A stretch of 64,000 bases of DNA, from contig OX393577.1 in NCBI GenBank assembly GCA_947652605.1, positions 21,703,466 to 21,767,465 of the forward strand, read 5' to 3'. The position numbers were made by a program, and so were the translations under genes. Shown piece after piece: positions 21,209-31,362 of this stretch; the stretch's first letter is position 1, and every line of letters starts with the position of its first letter. A model generated the notes under the pieces. The model saw only the letters and a program-made list of their open reading frames with translations. It was not told where the DNA came from and did not search any database. The stretch comes from Elmis aenea (taxonomy: Eukaryota > Arthropoda > Insecta > Coleoptera > Elmidae).

Positions 21209-22008
21209 TACAGGGTGGACCAAATTCGAATGTTTTACGGGGTATCTCGGTTACCGTAATAGTTAGCGAAAATCTGATATCGGTCTCTTTGGCTAATTTG
21301 TTTTTAGAAAAGAACGCCTATGGGCCTATGCAATCACATTTCTTATATCGCTACTGGCATTACAGACGAAAAATTAAATTTCATCATTTTGAAAAATTTA
21401 TTTAACTTCTTTATTATTTATTAAAATAGAACAAAACGTTTAAAGCTTATCTATACAGATTTTTATGCTTAATTTAAAAACCAACTTAAATTCTTTTTTA
21501 GCGACCTTGACTTTCGTGATATGAAGTAAACTTATATTTTTTTAAACAGAAAACCTAGTTGGCTATGACTTTATTTATATGAAAGATAATTTTTTAGCTT
21601 ATCAAAAATATATAGCTTAATATTTGTTGCAAAAAATAACCGAGATATGGCTAATTTGGTAAACTTTTACCTATAAAAGCTTGCCATGATTTCGTAAACA
21701 AGTGATATTTTGCATTTATTAAACAATTGAACGTCATTTTCAGCAAATCCGTGTATTATTTTGTATTTTATAACTGTTTATTGTGATATTGTAACCATGG
21801 TTTTTGAACACTTTGAATTATTGTTTACTATGTTGGAAATTTACATTGCAAGTGATAAAAACGTAGTGGATGCTGCAGAATTTACTTGGTAATGACGTTT
21901 AGCTGTTTATTAATTGCAAACATCACTTGTTTATAAAAGCATGGCAAACTTTAATAATAAAATTTATACCAAATTAACGACATCTCGGTTATTTTTTGCA
22001 ATAAATAT
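21209..22008. mobile_element. Foldback element of the TACAGGGTG superfamily, right end lost
   Basis: The left end is TACAGGGTGGACCAAATTCG. Inner arms 21620-21745 and 21890-22010 are inverted copies (GCAAAAAATAACCGAGAT at the left, ATCTCGGTTATTTTTTGC at the right). GTTGGCTATG lies at 21558-21567. The outer part of the right arm is missing, because a different end (TACAGTGTGTCG) starts at 22008. A transposase N-terminal scrap sits between the arms. A fragment of the same family lies at 34010-34150. Confidence 0.7.
21797..21892 (+). pseudogene. Mariner-related transposase N-terminal scrap
   Basis: The 31-codon frame MVFEHFELLFTMLEIYIASD, then KNVVDAAEFTW, lies between the arms of the foldback element. 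It resembles the first helix-turn-helix of an insect Tc1/mariner-related transposase (M-[VY]-F-x-x-x-E-x-x-x-M-x-x-[IV]-Y-x-x-x-x-x-N-x-x-x-A). The similarity is short, and the call leans on the same arrangement at 29.8 and 32.0 kb. Confidence 0.5.
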
Positions 22009-22560
22009 ACAGTGTGTCGAAAAGGTATGGAATATGCTATATATCTCAGTAAATATCCACTTTAGGAATAAATGTTTTGAATAAAAGTTGTTTGGTACTT
22101 AGTTTTCCATCATAAGACAAACATTTAAATTCTATTCTTTTGAATAACAAAAGCGCAATGAAAAACAATTGAAATAGAGAAATTTTTTCTCTTTTTAATG
22201 ATGTAAAACTTTAGTACCCTTACTCAAGCAACTTTTTGAGAAAAATGCAAAAAATACTCTCAAATTATTTTAATTGTTTAGTATTTATTTCTAACAAAAA
22301 CATCCTAAAAACTAAATTTTTTTGAAGAACTCTACAATAAGTGTTCAAACTGTGAACCATTAACAGCTTGGCAATAATAAAATCGGTTTTTAAACCCGTT
22401 CATAACATTCCAAACTATTTCAGGTGTAATAGACCCATCTATCTTCTAATGCGATCTTTTAAATTTTCGATATTCTTTGGCCGCTTAGCATAAACTTTAT
22501 TTTTAAGGTGGCCCCAAAGAAAAAAGTAGATTTCGTCCAAAAAATTTAGTTTTTATGATT
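22009..22560 (-). pseudogene. Mariner-related transposase C-terminus
   Basis: The element end TACAGTGTGTCGAAAAGG starts at 22008. On the minus strand from about 22548 to a TAG at 22332-22334 the reading gives FFLWGHLKNKVYAKRPKNIE, then LKDRIRR, a frameshift, then SITPEIVWNVMNGFKNRFYY and GSQFEHLL. This is the conserved C-terminal part of a Tc1/mariner-related transposase: the FLWGxLKxxVY block after the DD catalytic pair, a helical region, and a CxxxxGxxFEH ending. Upstream catalytic sequence and the other terminus are not found. It is a dead 5'-truncated copy. Confidence 0.8.
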
Positions 22561-23390
22561 CCGACACCCGACTATTTCTTCTTATAAGATTCGTTGTCAT
22601 ATATACTTCTAATGGCTTTATATTATTATAAAAAGTTTAATAAAATTGAGCTTGCATCTGATGAAGAAACGGGAGTCTTAAAATACTCTTGACAAGAGAT
22701 CTGCACAAAAATGGTAAGTCAGAATGAAATGACTCTTTTATATTCCCAAATAAATGACTTAAATAGTGCAGGCATAAAGCTATTAAGTATTAGTATAATA
22801 ATTTTAGCGATTTTCTTAAATAACAAGAAAATGTAAGATAATCTTTTCAAAGTAATAAATTGCGAATTGCATGTAATTAAAATAAACTTGAAGCAAGAAT
22901 TTACCAATTCAGTGAATACATCACTAGCAACAGGTGCAATAAATACGTTGTTAATTAACTGTTTATGCTATATTAAATAACAAATTTATGTGTGGCAATG
23001 AAAGCATTCGGTTACAAGAAATAAAATAACTTACTTTTATTTCGTACTTTAGACAAACCGCACAGTATATGCATATAAACTGGTATTTCTGGAAACCGAG
23101 CACACAGCACTGTTTACGTCTGTGAAAGGTTTAATCAATGATGTTAAAAAAATACAAAAAACATTAAATCCTCAGTTTATTAAAAATAATTGTTTATTTA
23201 TTTGAGTGATTTATTTTACATAGTGTTGATTTGTTTCTAATATTTGATAATTTTTTAAACGATTTAAAGGTTTGAGACTAACTAAAATTTACAATTATAA
23301 TTATGTGATACGTACATAGGTAGATTTGCAGTAGTAAATGCAATTGTAAATCTAGGCGAGCGGTCCATGGTGCATGGACCAGCGAAACCT
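22561..23390. other. AT-rich sequence, short hairpin near the end
   Basis: No gene is seen. GGTCCATG-GTG-CATGGACC at about 23362-23380 is a perfect 8-bp hairpin just outside the MITE that follows. Confidence 0.45.
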
Positions 23391-23886
23391 TACAGGTTTG
23401 TTCCAACAAGCGATTTAAAACCAATTTATGGACAGGTACATGAACTGGTTTATTCGCATGCGTGAACTATGTACTAATAAATGTATTGGCCAGCATAGAC
23501 ATTGTTGGGTGGTTTTTACGACTGGCCTAACTGTAAATGACATTTGTGTCTATTGGTATCATAAAATTGTGCGCATCGCAAGGGTGAACGCCTTAAGAAT
23601 CCAGTACTAAATGGGATTTGAAGGGCGATGCATAGATACCAGAGCTCACTTTAGTTATGAATAGCGCATGCGTGTAAAAATCCAAGCGCTAGTACGTGCC
23701 TTCATTCTCGTACTGTTTTGATAGTACATTGACTAGTTCAGTTCATGTATTAATTTTATTACAGTTGGAACAGCCGATTAACCGTCCGGTGAACTATCAG
23801 AGACTGTGCTAGAACGCGATATCGATACTGCGCAGAATCCTGATAGTACATTGTATCGTACATAGCCTTTCTGGATCAAACCTGTA
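23391..23886. mobile_element. TA-flanked MITE, CAGGTTTGWTCCA ends
   Basis: The element 23393-23884 (492 bp) starts CAGGTTTGTTCCAACAAGC and, read inward from the right, starts CAGGTTTGATCCAGAAAGG, with TA at both sides. It is GC-richer than its surroundings and carries GCATGCGTGAACTATG- and GCGCATGCGTG-like inverted words. The 60-codon frame inside has no domain. Confidence 0.75.
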
Positions 23887-24639
23887 GATTGACGAGACTA
23901 TTACAAAATTTTAAAATTGTTTTGGACTAATTTGAGGTTGTTTATTGCATTTTTTTAAAAATAAATCTTATTTGACTGTTTAGTTAAAAGCGTTTGATGT
24001 GTTATCAACCTTTTAACAAAATAAGTTTACTATATCTCCTCAAAAACACCTTAAAAGAGTTTCATTTACATAGTTAAGTACGTTTTTATTTTTGTAAATG
24101 TATAAATCATGATTAAAATTCGCAATATCTACCAGATCTACTAGCTTCTTGATATTCAATGTACATAATTTTTGGAGTTTATTATAGATTATCAAGATTT
24201 TATATTCCTTTATAAATGCAATTGTCATATTATAGGATATAGGTATATTTGTTTTTTTCCGCTATTAAACGTAAAATAATTTGTTGCTTAAATTAATGTG
24301 CTATTTCCGTATTCTTAGTTTTTTTTTCTTATGAACAGTCATTTTAAATTAATATTTGTAGCGTTGCAATAATGTAATTACTGAATTAAAAACATCTTAA
24401 AACATCCGACACTTTAAAAACATTTCAATTAAATTATTAGCGAGGCAAAACCGTAGAAACAGAACATGCCATAATCTATTTAGTTTTTAAAAATAATTTA
24501 ATTGACCTGCGGCATCTGGCGTCCTGCAATTACATATTAATTTAATGTTATTACAGCGAAATTTTATAACTGCGACAGCGTTTAGGCACGCTTGATTATT
24601 CCAGAGGTATTTGAATAATCTGATGTTAAAATAGTTGAT
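23887..24639. other. AT-rich sequence, no gene seen
   Basis: Only short frames, no element ends. Confidence 0.45.
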
Positions 24640-24960
24640 TGAGTAAAACTGAGGCGCGAATGTGAGTGGATGGGAAATCTCCAACTAGCAATCAGAGAGT
24701 GCTAGAGGTATTGGCAATCCGCGCCTCGAAATATCTGATACAATATCCAGGCGAAGCGTGCATCGGAAAATGGGGACCCTAGATGGAAAATGTAAATGCA
24801 AAGAAAAAGCGGAAAATAGAAAAAAAGGACGATGAACATATCCAATAAGGTTTTAACCTGCAGGGACTGTGTTGCCTTGGTAACGGAACTTTACAGCTAA
24901 CTTCATTTCACATTAGGGCGGGCGAAGGTTCGTTTACCATTCCGACCAAGATAATAGAGG
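24640..24960. other. GC-richer island, possible regulatory sequence
   Basis: The composition is clearly above background, with words such as GGCAATCCGCGCCTCG and AGGCGAAGCGTGCATCGG. No open frame of note crosses it and no repeat partner is present in the window. Confidence 0.25.
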
Positions 24961-25558
24961 CAATTAGGCCAAATCAAATACACATCGCAGTTTTTTATAT
25001 TGCTTGTTTACACACAAAATTATAATTCTAACAAGAAATGGCTTTTCTCCACGTTGATTTTCTTTTGTTTCTTGTTTCTTATTAAACATTGTTATAATAG
25101 GTTCGTAGCGTTCTTTATTTTCGCGCGATTTAAGAGGAAATTTTTAGAGAACATGAACAAATTGACTGGCTTTTGTTACATATACTTTTGTATTACTAAT
25201 GGGGCGGTAAATGTTTGTTTGTGCAGTACCGGGTTTACAAATATTTTCTCCTTAGGAAAGTTATATTAGGCACCCTTTTAATTTTTGTCATGTCTATTAA
25301 AATATATTTTAATACATACAACGTTTATAATATTTTTGGTCTCATGTTTAAAATTTTTAGCAATTTTATAGCAACAAAATTTATTCATAACTTAATTTAC
25401 AAGTACCGTGTGTCATTTTGTGTGTGATAAAATAGTTATCTTCATGGTTCTTATAGTTATAATATAATCAATCAAGTGTTAAAGTTGTAATCATTTACAC
25501 ATACAGTACTAAAACATAATTTTTTATTTTTACAAAAAAATCTAAAAATTGATTAATA
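24961..25558. other. AT-rich sequence, no gene seen
   Basis: Two overlapping plus-strand frames of 89 and 70 codons (25000-25427) are Phe/Ile/Tyr-rich, as expected from T-rich DNA. I do not call them genes. Confidence 0.4.
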
Positions 25559-26727
25559 TACAGGGTGGTCCACATACAAGGGCCACTATTGAAATCTCGT
25601 AAACGGTACGAGCTGCAAAGAAGTTTGAATTAGACAAATTGTTCCCCTTTCTGAGACTTATTTAGTAATGCTTTAATGTTAAAAAAAAAAACCATGGCGC
25701 GCTAGATAATAAACAAAAAATGGACATCTTTTAAAAATCGTTAATAACTCGGTTATACTTGATGGTACAAAAATATGTTTGGGAAAAAAGTTGTATACTT
25801 TTTTACGCAATGTTAAATAAATACATTCATTTGTTTTAATATTGTTTACATTCTTAGATAAATTACAAACTTGCAACTTGCAAATAGAAACCATAGTTGG
25901 CTATGACCCCATGAAAAAAAAATTTTCCCCTCTTTTTAATAATATAAGATTTATTGTATTTATTTTGATATTAACACGTTAAGCGCCACCATGTTAAAAA
26001 ACAGTAGGTTTTTCTGGCCACCAATTTTTTTTCTAAATAAACGTTTCTAAATTGCCCTTAAGTAATGTAAAAAAATTTCACAACAAAATAATAACATTTT
26101 AACCAGTTTTTAATTTTTTTTTGTGTGTGAATAAATTTGTATCATAAATCTTTTTTTTTTTTTTAATATCAATGTGGGTAAAAAAATCGTGACCACCAAG
26201 GTTTTCTGGTCCAGCGGGCCATCCTTAAACCTTTTCTGATATAGTTATATGTAATACATGTATGTTTAAGAATACAGGCAGCCGAATCTAAATGTAGGCT
26301 GTTGTATCCAAATGGATACAGGTGGCCCATTTGGCAAAAATGATTTGTATCCATATGGATACAAATGGCGCTTAACGTGTTAAGGATTAAAACAAATAAA
26401 ATCCATCAAAAAGGCCCTGTGATGCCAGGAATTTTAACATTATTGAAACAAATGAATGTTTCCATTTAACATTACGTAAAATAGTCTACAACGGATTCCC
26501 CAAAAATATTTTTATACCATTAAGTATAACCGAGTTATTAACCATTAAAAAAATCTCCATTTTGATTTTTGTTTATTATCTAGCGAGCCATGGAATTTTT
26601 TTTAAAACATTAAAGCATCACGAAATAGGTCTCAGAAAGGGAAACAATTTGTCCAATTTAAACTACTTTGTAGCTCTTGCCGTTTACGAGATCGCAATAG
26701 TGGCGCTTCTATGTGGACCACCCTGTA
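25559..26727. mobile_element. Foldback element, CAGGGTGGTCCACAT family, intact ends
   Basis: The element 25561-26725 is flanked by TA and has ends CAGGGTGGTCCACATA and TATGTGGACCACCCTG. The arms (to about 25970 and from about 26384) are inverted copies containing CTGCAAAGAAGTTTGAAT and its relative. CATAGTTGGCTATG lies at 25892-25905. It is the better-preserved relative of 2649-3772. A piggyBac-type MITE has landed in its centre. No transposase is left. Confidence 0.85.
25971..26383. mobile_element. PiggyBac-type MITE, copy A, TTAA TSD
   Basis: The element 25975-26379 has ends CACGTTAAGCGCCACCAT and ATGGCGCTTAACGTG, with TTAA on both sides (25971-25974, 26380-26383). The foldback relative at 3073-3085 (GATATTAAGGCTC) shows the site with one TTAA, which confirms insertion and duplication. 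Two GTATCCA...TGGATAC palindromes sit near the right end (26304-26319 and 26347-26362). A TTAA duplication is diagnostic of piggyBac-like and a few other superfamilies. The 61-codon minus frame inside is shared with copy B only because the DNA is shared. Confidence 0.85.
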
Positions 26728-27160
26728 CAGATAATATTTTGATACACATATTATATTATTATACCGGCTCTATGTTTCAACATTAACAAGGTGATCTTGA
26801 AAACGGCTAGATATAGAAGGTTGTTTAAATAAGCAAATGTGTCTACTAAGAATCTAAACTGAAAGGATTCACAATGTGTTTAGTTCATGATATATTCTGT
26901 AAAAACCGAAAAACTTCAATTAAAAATGTTTAACTAAAATTTTTTTATTTTATACATTAGATCTCAGTAATTTGATACTCTTAGATTAGACAAAGACCTT
27001 AAGCGTCTAGCGTTGTGAAAATTAAGCTAATCTACTTAATTTTTGAGAAGTGACAGCTTTTAAATGTCTAGAGTTTAATTTTGGTAACTTTACATAAAAT
27101 CTATATAAAATTTTTTCCTATGGTAAATGAAAATTATAAAAGTCCATACTTCAAGTTTTA
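26728..27160. other. AT-rich sequence, no gene seen
   Basis: No gene or repeat end is recognisable. Confidence 0.45.
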
Positions 27161-27323
27161 TACAGTAGTGTCTTGATAATCCGGATCAATTAAAACCGGG
27201 CCAATTCGGATTATCAAAAAATCCGGATTACTGAGGATGGGAATTTATTAAAAAAATTATAAACAAAACTTAAGCTCTTTATGAAAACGTAAACAGAAAT
27301 TAAAAATATAAGAGAAAAACATA

Positions 27324-28930
27324 TTAAGGACTAAAAAAACTTGTAATGCGTGTCTGTTTAACTGCATGCTGGCATTTTTCAAAGGCACGTTCCTTTAAAT
27401 TATTCAACATAATGACATTTGATAGCTCTATGTCGTTCTCCTCTGCCCATTGTATAGTTGTAGCCAAACACCTAATAGCTTCTTGATGTTTAATTTTCGG
27501 CACATTAATTTCCACTTCATCTTCGTCGCAATTTTCATCATCCTCTTCATTTTCACCCGATAAAAGATTTGCATCGCCATGAATCCATTCATTAACTTCA
27601 GTGTTAGTTATGGGTACATTTCCAATATTTTCTAACATGACGCTTATCACCTGTATTTCATCGTTCATCCTTTCCTTGACCACGCTTAGTGGTACTAAAT
27701 CTTCCTCTTCGTACTCTGATTCAGAATCCTCTGTGGGTTTTTGAGGCAAAATCTGTTTCCAACATTTTCGTACTGTCTCAGAAGACAGTTGTTGCCAAGC
27801 ATTATGTAAAAGGCACACGGCATCTTTTAAGTTGATTTTTTTTAAACGATACGTAAGGTCGTCATTCTCCTCAGTTAAAAGTTTTACCAACAGGCTCTTT
27901 CGATAAAACAGTTTTGTTAACCGTATGGCATTTTGATCCATAGGTTGAATCAGTGCTGTGCAATTCGGAGGAAGAAACATGACAAAATTTTTTTTATCTT
28001 CACTGATCAGTTCTTCGCTAGATGCATGGCTAGATGCGTTATCGACTAAAAGCAACGCTGTCTCTGGTAGATTTTTGTTTCGCAGAAATGATTTAACTTG
28101 CCTTACAAATGAATTAAGGAACCATTCCTTGAAAAGTGCAGACGTCATCCAGGCCTTTGCTGTGCTTGTATTCAACTGGCAACACTTTGTTCTTGAATGC
28201 CCTAGGATTTTTAGACTTCCCTATGACAAGAAGATTTAATTTGTGAAGAAAAGTAATGCGTTCCTTACTTGTTTTTCTTCCGGGAGCAGTTTTCTCTTTA
28301 GAATGGACAAGAGTTCTTTCAGGTAGCATTTTCTAAAAAAGAGCAGACTCATCTGCATTATATATTTGAGATGGCGACAAATTCAGCTCATTGATTTTAT
28401 CATGCAGGACGTTTAAAAATGGCTGTACCGCATCCGGATTATTGGATAATTTTTCTCCACATACTTTAAGGTTCCTGACGCCATGCCGCTTTTTAAAATT
28501 TGTAATCCATCCTCTGCTTGCATTAAAACTGCCGCCATCGTAATGTTTTTCATACAGCTGTCTAGCTTTTGTTGCCAACAATTCTGATGAAACCGGCACG
28601 TGCCGGTTCCTTTGTGTAATGAACCAAGAATATAACTCAGTTTCCATCTCAGGATATTCTGCTTTTCGAAGGGTTTTCCTTTTTCCAGGGCCAGTCAAGC
28701 ACTTACCAACAAAACTGAAAGTTATCAGTTAAATTATTGTTTCTACGTATGTACAATAAAAATACTAACCTTTTGATTCTATCTGCATTTTTTTTAATGT
28801 CAGATATAGTCGAAGTACCAACTCCATACCTTTGCGCCAAAATCTTGCCAGAAATGCCGCGATTTAATTCATCAATAATTTTTGCCTTGTCATGGATACT
28901 TAAAGTAGTGTGCTTACGTTTTGGAGGCAT
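27324..28930 (-). pseudogene. Tigger-type transposase, near-intact
   Basis: The start is ATG 28930-28928 (MPPKRKHTTLSIHDKAKIID), a CENP-B-type N-terminal helix-turn-helix. A 55-bp intron (28769-28715, GTTAGT...TTTCAG) restores the frame into CLTGPGKRKTLRKAEYPEME and a second CENP-B-type HTH (WITNFKKRHGVRNLKV). The DDE domain has D in NADES (28351-28353), D in LLLVDN (28041-28043) and D in QPMDQ (27936-27938), 34 residues between the last two, as expected for pogo-family DD(30-36)D enzymes. An acidic tail follows, ending ITSFFSP. Damage: an in-frame TAG after NADESALF where Trp is usual, a gap of about ten residues before KLNLLVIGKS, and one frameshift near 28170. All catalytic Asp remain. Confidence 0.9.
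28715..28769 (-). other. Probable 55-bp intron of the Tigger transposase
   Basis: Read on the minus strand the segment begins GTTAGT after AAAAG and ends AACTTTCAG before TTTTGTTGG. Removing it joins NADRIK to SFVGKCLTGPGKRK in frame, as homologous pogo-family proteins read without interruption. Without splicing the frame stops at 28703. The length is normal for an insect intron. Confidence 0.7.
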
Positions 28931-29798
28931 CACTGATATGTAAATATGTACACAAAATACACTAAATAATAGTCCTACATTCGGGGAGTGCCGCACGCGT
29001 TCTAACCTGCAGAAACTTGTCAATTCGGATTACCAAAACACAAGGAATCCGGATTACAAAGTACCCCATTGAGAATTTATCAAATCCGGATTACTGAAGA
29101 ATCCGGATCACTGAAGATTCGGATTACCGAGACATTACTGTATTTGAACATAGTTTAAAAAGTTAGTTAGGTATGCCATAATCTTGATAATAACAAATAT
29201 ATCTTCAAGGACAAAAAATCATTAACATGTGTATTTTGATTTGATTTTTGAAATACTTAAGAAAGAGAAGGACACTAATATACAGGGTGTTCCAGATAAT
29301 ATTGCCAGCATGGAGATCTCGCTTATTGTAAGAGATACAGGCTTGCTTAAATTGGATGAATTATTTTAAGTATGAGAGGACTTAAAATCAATTTTTAAAA
29401 GTACAAAATTCCTCGTACTTCAGATGTTATAGCAAAAAATATGAAAACGTTGAATTTGTTTTTTCTCTTGCAACTTTTTCGTTTTAATCGTTAAAGAATT
29501 AATTTTACTAGCATTTTTTTGAGTACTTTTTAATTGAGAATGTAATGTTATTTTAGATTATTTTTATTACTTACCGTTTTCGAGATATTACCCCTAATTT
29601 CATTTCTTTTTATAGGCCGCGAAGTTGGCTATGGAATAGTGAAATGTGCTTTTTCTCTCTTTAAAATTAGATATTACTTGCTATTAGATCGTATTTTACC
29701 AATCTCTTATCAAGTTATCTATGGAAATAAACGCAAAAAACAACTAACTAAATGTCACATGACTGGATAAATTTGTCTTTGTAGTAATTGTTATAATT

Positions 29799-30065
29799 AT
29801 GGCTACAATTAAAAATAACCAAAAATTTGACTTGTTGAGAATGCAGCATTTCTTTGTCATAAAAACTGATTAAAAACTAAGCGAACATACTTGGAGCTTA
29901 GAGTTTTATCCCGAGAGAAGGCAACGAAGTGCGCGTAGTTATAGAAATTTGGAAATTAATTTAAAAGAATATGGTTTCTTCGAGAAACTAACCAAAAATC
30001 CAAAACAAATCAATGAAGAATTAGAATTATCTGTTTTTGCGCAGTTTCTATGGCAACGAATGTAG
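29799..30065 (+). pseudogene. Mariner-related transposase N-terminus between foldback arms
   Basis: From ATG 29799 the frame reads MATIKNNQKFDLLRMQHFFV, an internal TAA, then FYPERRQRSARSYRNLEINL, KEYGFFEKL and ELELSVFAQF before a TAG at 30063. The YPERRxxS...FxxLxxxLKExG stretch is the second helix-turn-helix of insect Tc1/mariner-related transposases. The catalytic domain is absent. The same domain sits between the arms at 32043-32336, so these foldbacks appear to descend from autonomous elements by internal deletion. Confidence 0.7.
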
Positions 30066-30624
30066 CATATAAACATGTCAATTTTTTTTTAGAGATAAAT
30101 GTGCCCATAATAATTATATAATAACAAATTTGCTACAAAGACTATCGAATTACACAGCAATACTATAAAATTCAAATAAATGATACCGCAGACAAATGGT
30201 AACTGTCATTTGACATTTGATTAGTTGTTTTTTGTTCCTTTTTTATAGTTAGCTTGATAAATGGTTGGTTAATTACGATTTTTCTTGATTTTTGATTTAT
30301 TTATAACAATAGATATAGCAAGTAATATCTCATTAAAAAGAAAACAAAAAACGCACATTTACCTATTCCATAGTCAACTTCGCGGCCCTCAAGAAACAAT
30401 GAAATTAGAGGTAATATTTCGAAAATGGTAAGGGATAAAAATAATCTAAAATAACAGTTACACTCTACATTATAGTATCTTAAAGAAGTACTAATAAAAT
30501 TGATCTAATGAAAAAACAAAAAAGTGATGAGAGAGAAAAATTCAACATTTTCATATTTTTTGCTTTAAGATCTGAAGTAAGAGGAATTTTGTACTTTTAA
30601 AATTGATTGTACCTCCTCTCATTC

Positions 30625-31140
30625 TTAAGTCTGTTTTAGACTACACTAATTTGTAACTATTTTTTCGTTCAAGAAAATCGTATACGATTTTTGTACAAAA
30701 ATTTCGTTCAAGAATTTAGCATGGAAAATATGAACCTCTTACACTGTACTATTTTTTGGTACGAAAATGTTCAATTTGATCACAACAGAAAGCGAATCAT
30801 TTTCAAATTTAACGTATATTCAACGCTTGTTCCATTCTACATATTTATTCCTACAAAATAAATTGTGAGGGATTATAACGGTAATAAGTAGTATTTAACA
30901 TCGTTTGATTGTTTCACTTAACCTAACCCACAAATGACATGCGGTCAGATACAGTTGCAGTAGAATACGCATGCGCCCATGCCACAAAACACGCCCATGT
31001 AAAATAGGACCCATTTAGGACAGGTTCTAATTTCATACGAATTTTTCGTTCAAGATTTGTAATTTCTGATTGACACCGTACTAGAAAATCGTATACGATT
31101 TTCTTAAACGAAAAAATAGTGTAGTCTAAAACAGACTTTA
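30625..31140. mobile_element. Harbinger-like MITE nested in a foldback arm, TTA TSD
   Basis: The element 30628-31137 (510 bp) begins AGTCTGTTTTAGACTACACT and ends with its inverse, flanked by TTA on both sides. The repeat continues for about 60 bp and includes AAAATCGTATACGATTTT, itself palindromic; the left copy has a 10-bp insertion. The opposite arm of the host element supplies the unfilled site (left arm near 29375), which supports a 3-bp duplication. TTA/TAA duplications are typical of PIF/Harbinger. The 117-codon minus frame (31276-30923) crosses its boundary and is not a gene. Confidence 0.75.
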
Positions 31141-31362
31141 GGAATAATTCATCTAATTTAAGCAAACCTGTACCTTTTATAATAAGCGAGATTCCCATGC
31201 TGGAAATGTTATTTGGGACACCCTGCATAATTAGCCCATGAGCTTTGTGTATCCTCCTCGCTATACGTCTGTGCATTTGCCTGAAAAATTATTTTAAATA
31301 TTTAATATGACTGATCATAGAATAATCGTTAATATAAACATTTTTTTTATGTTGGTAGAACA

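Larger units (their letters stand above)
27161..29142. mobile_element. Tigger/pogo element, almost complete, TA TSD
   Basis: The element 27163-29140 (1,978 bp) is flanked by TA. Its ends are CAGTAGTGTCTTGATAATCC and, inward from the right, CAGTAATGTCTCGGTAATCC, followed at both sides by repeated ATCCGGATTACTGA words. It holds a single minus-strand transposase gene with one intron, described separately. It is the most complete transposon in the window. Confidence 0.9.
29281..31225. mobile_element. Foldback element, CAGGGTGTTCCAG family
   Basis: The element 29283-31225 begins CAGGGTGTTCCAGATAAT and, read inward from the right, begins CAGGGTGTCCCAAATAAC. TA precedes it, but CA follows. The arms run about 29283-29780 and 30240-31225 (interrupted by 30628-31137), with CTTGCTTAAATTGGATGAAT at the left matching ATTCATCTAATTTAAGC at the right. 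GTTGGCTATG lies at 29624-29633. A transposase N-terminal fragment lies between the arms. Confidence 0.8.

Noticed and set aside
26169..26354. Apparent conserved small protein shared with 45784-45984
   Set aside because: The identity is explained by the shared piggyBac-type MITE DNA. There is no sign of selection on codons, and the frame extends past the element in one copy.
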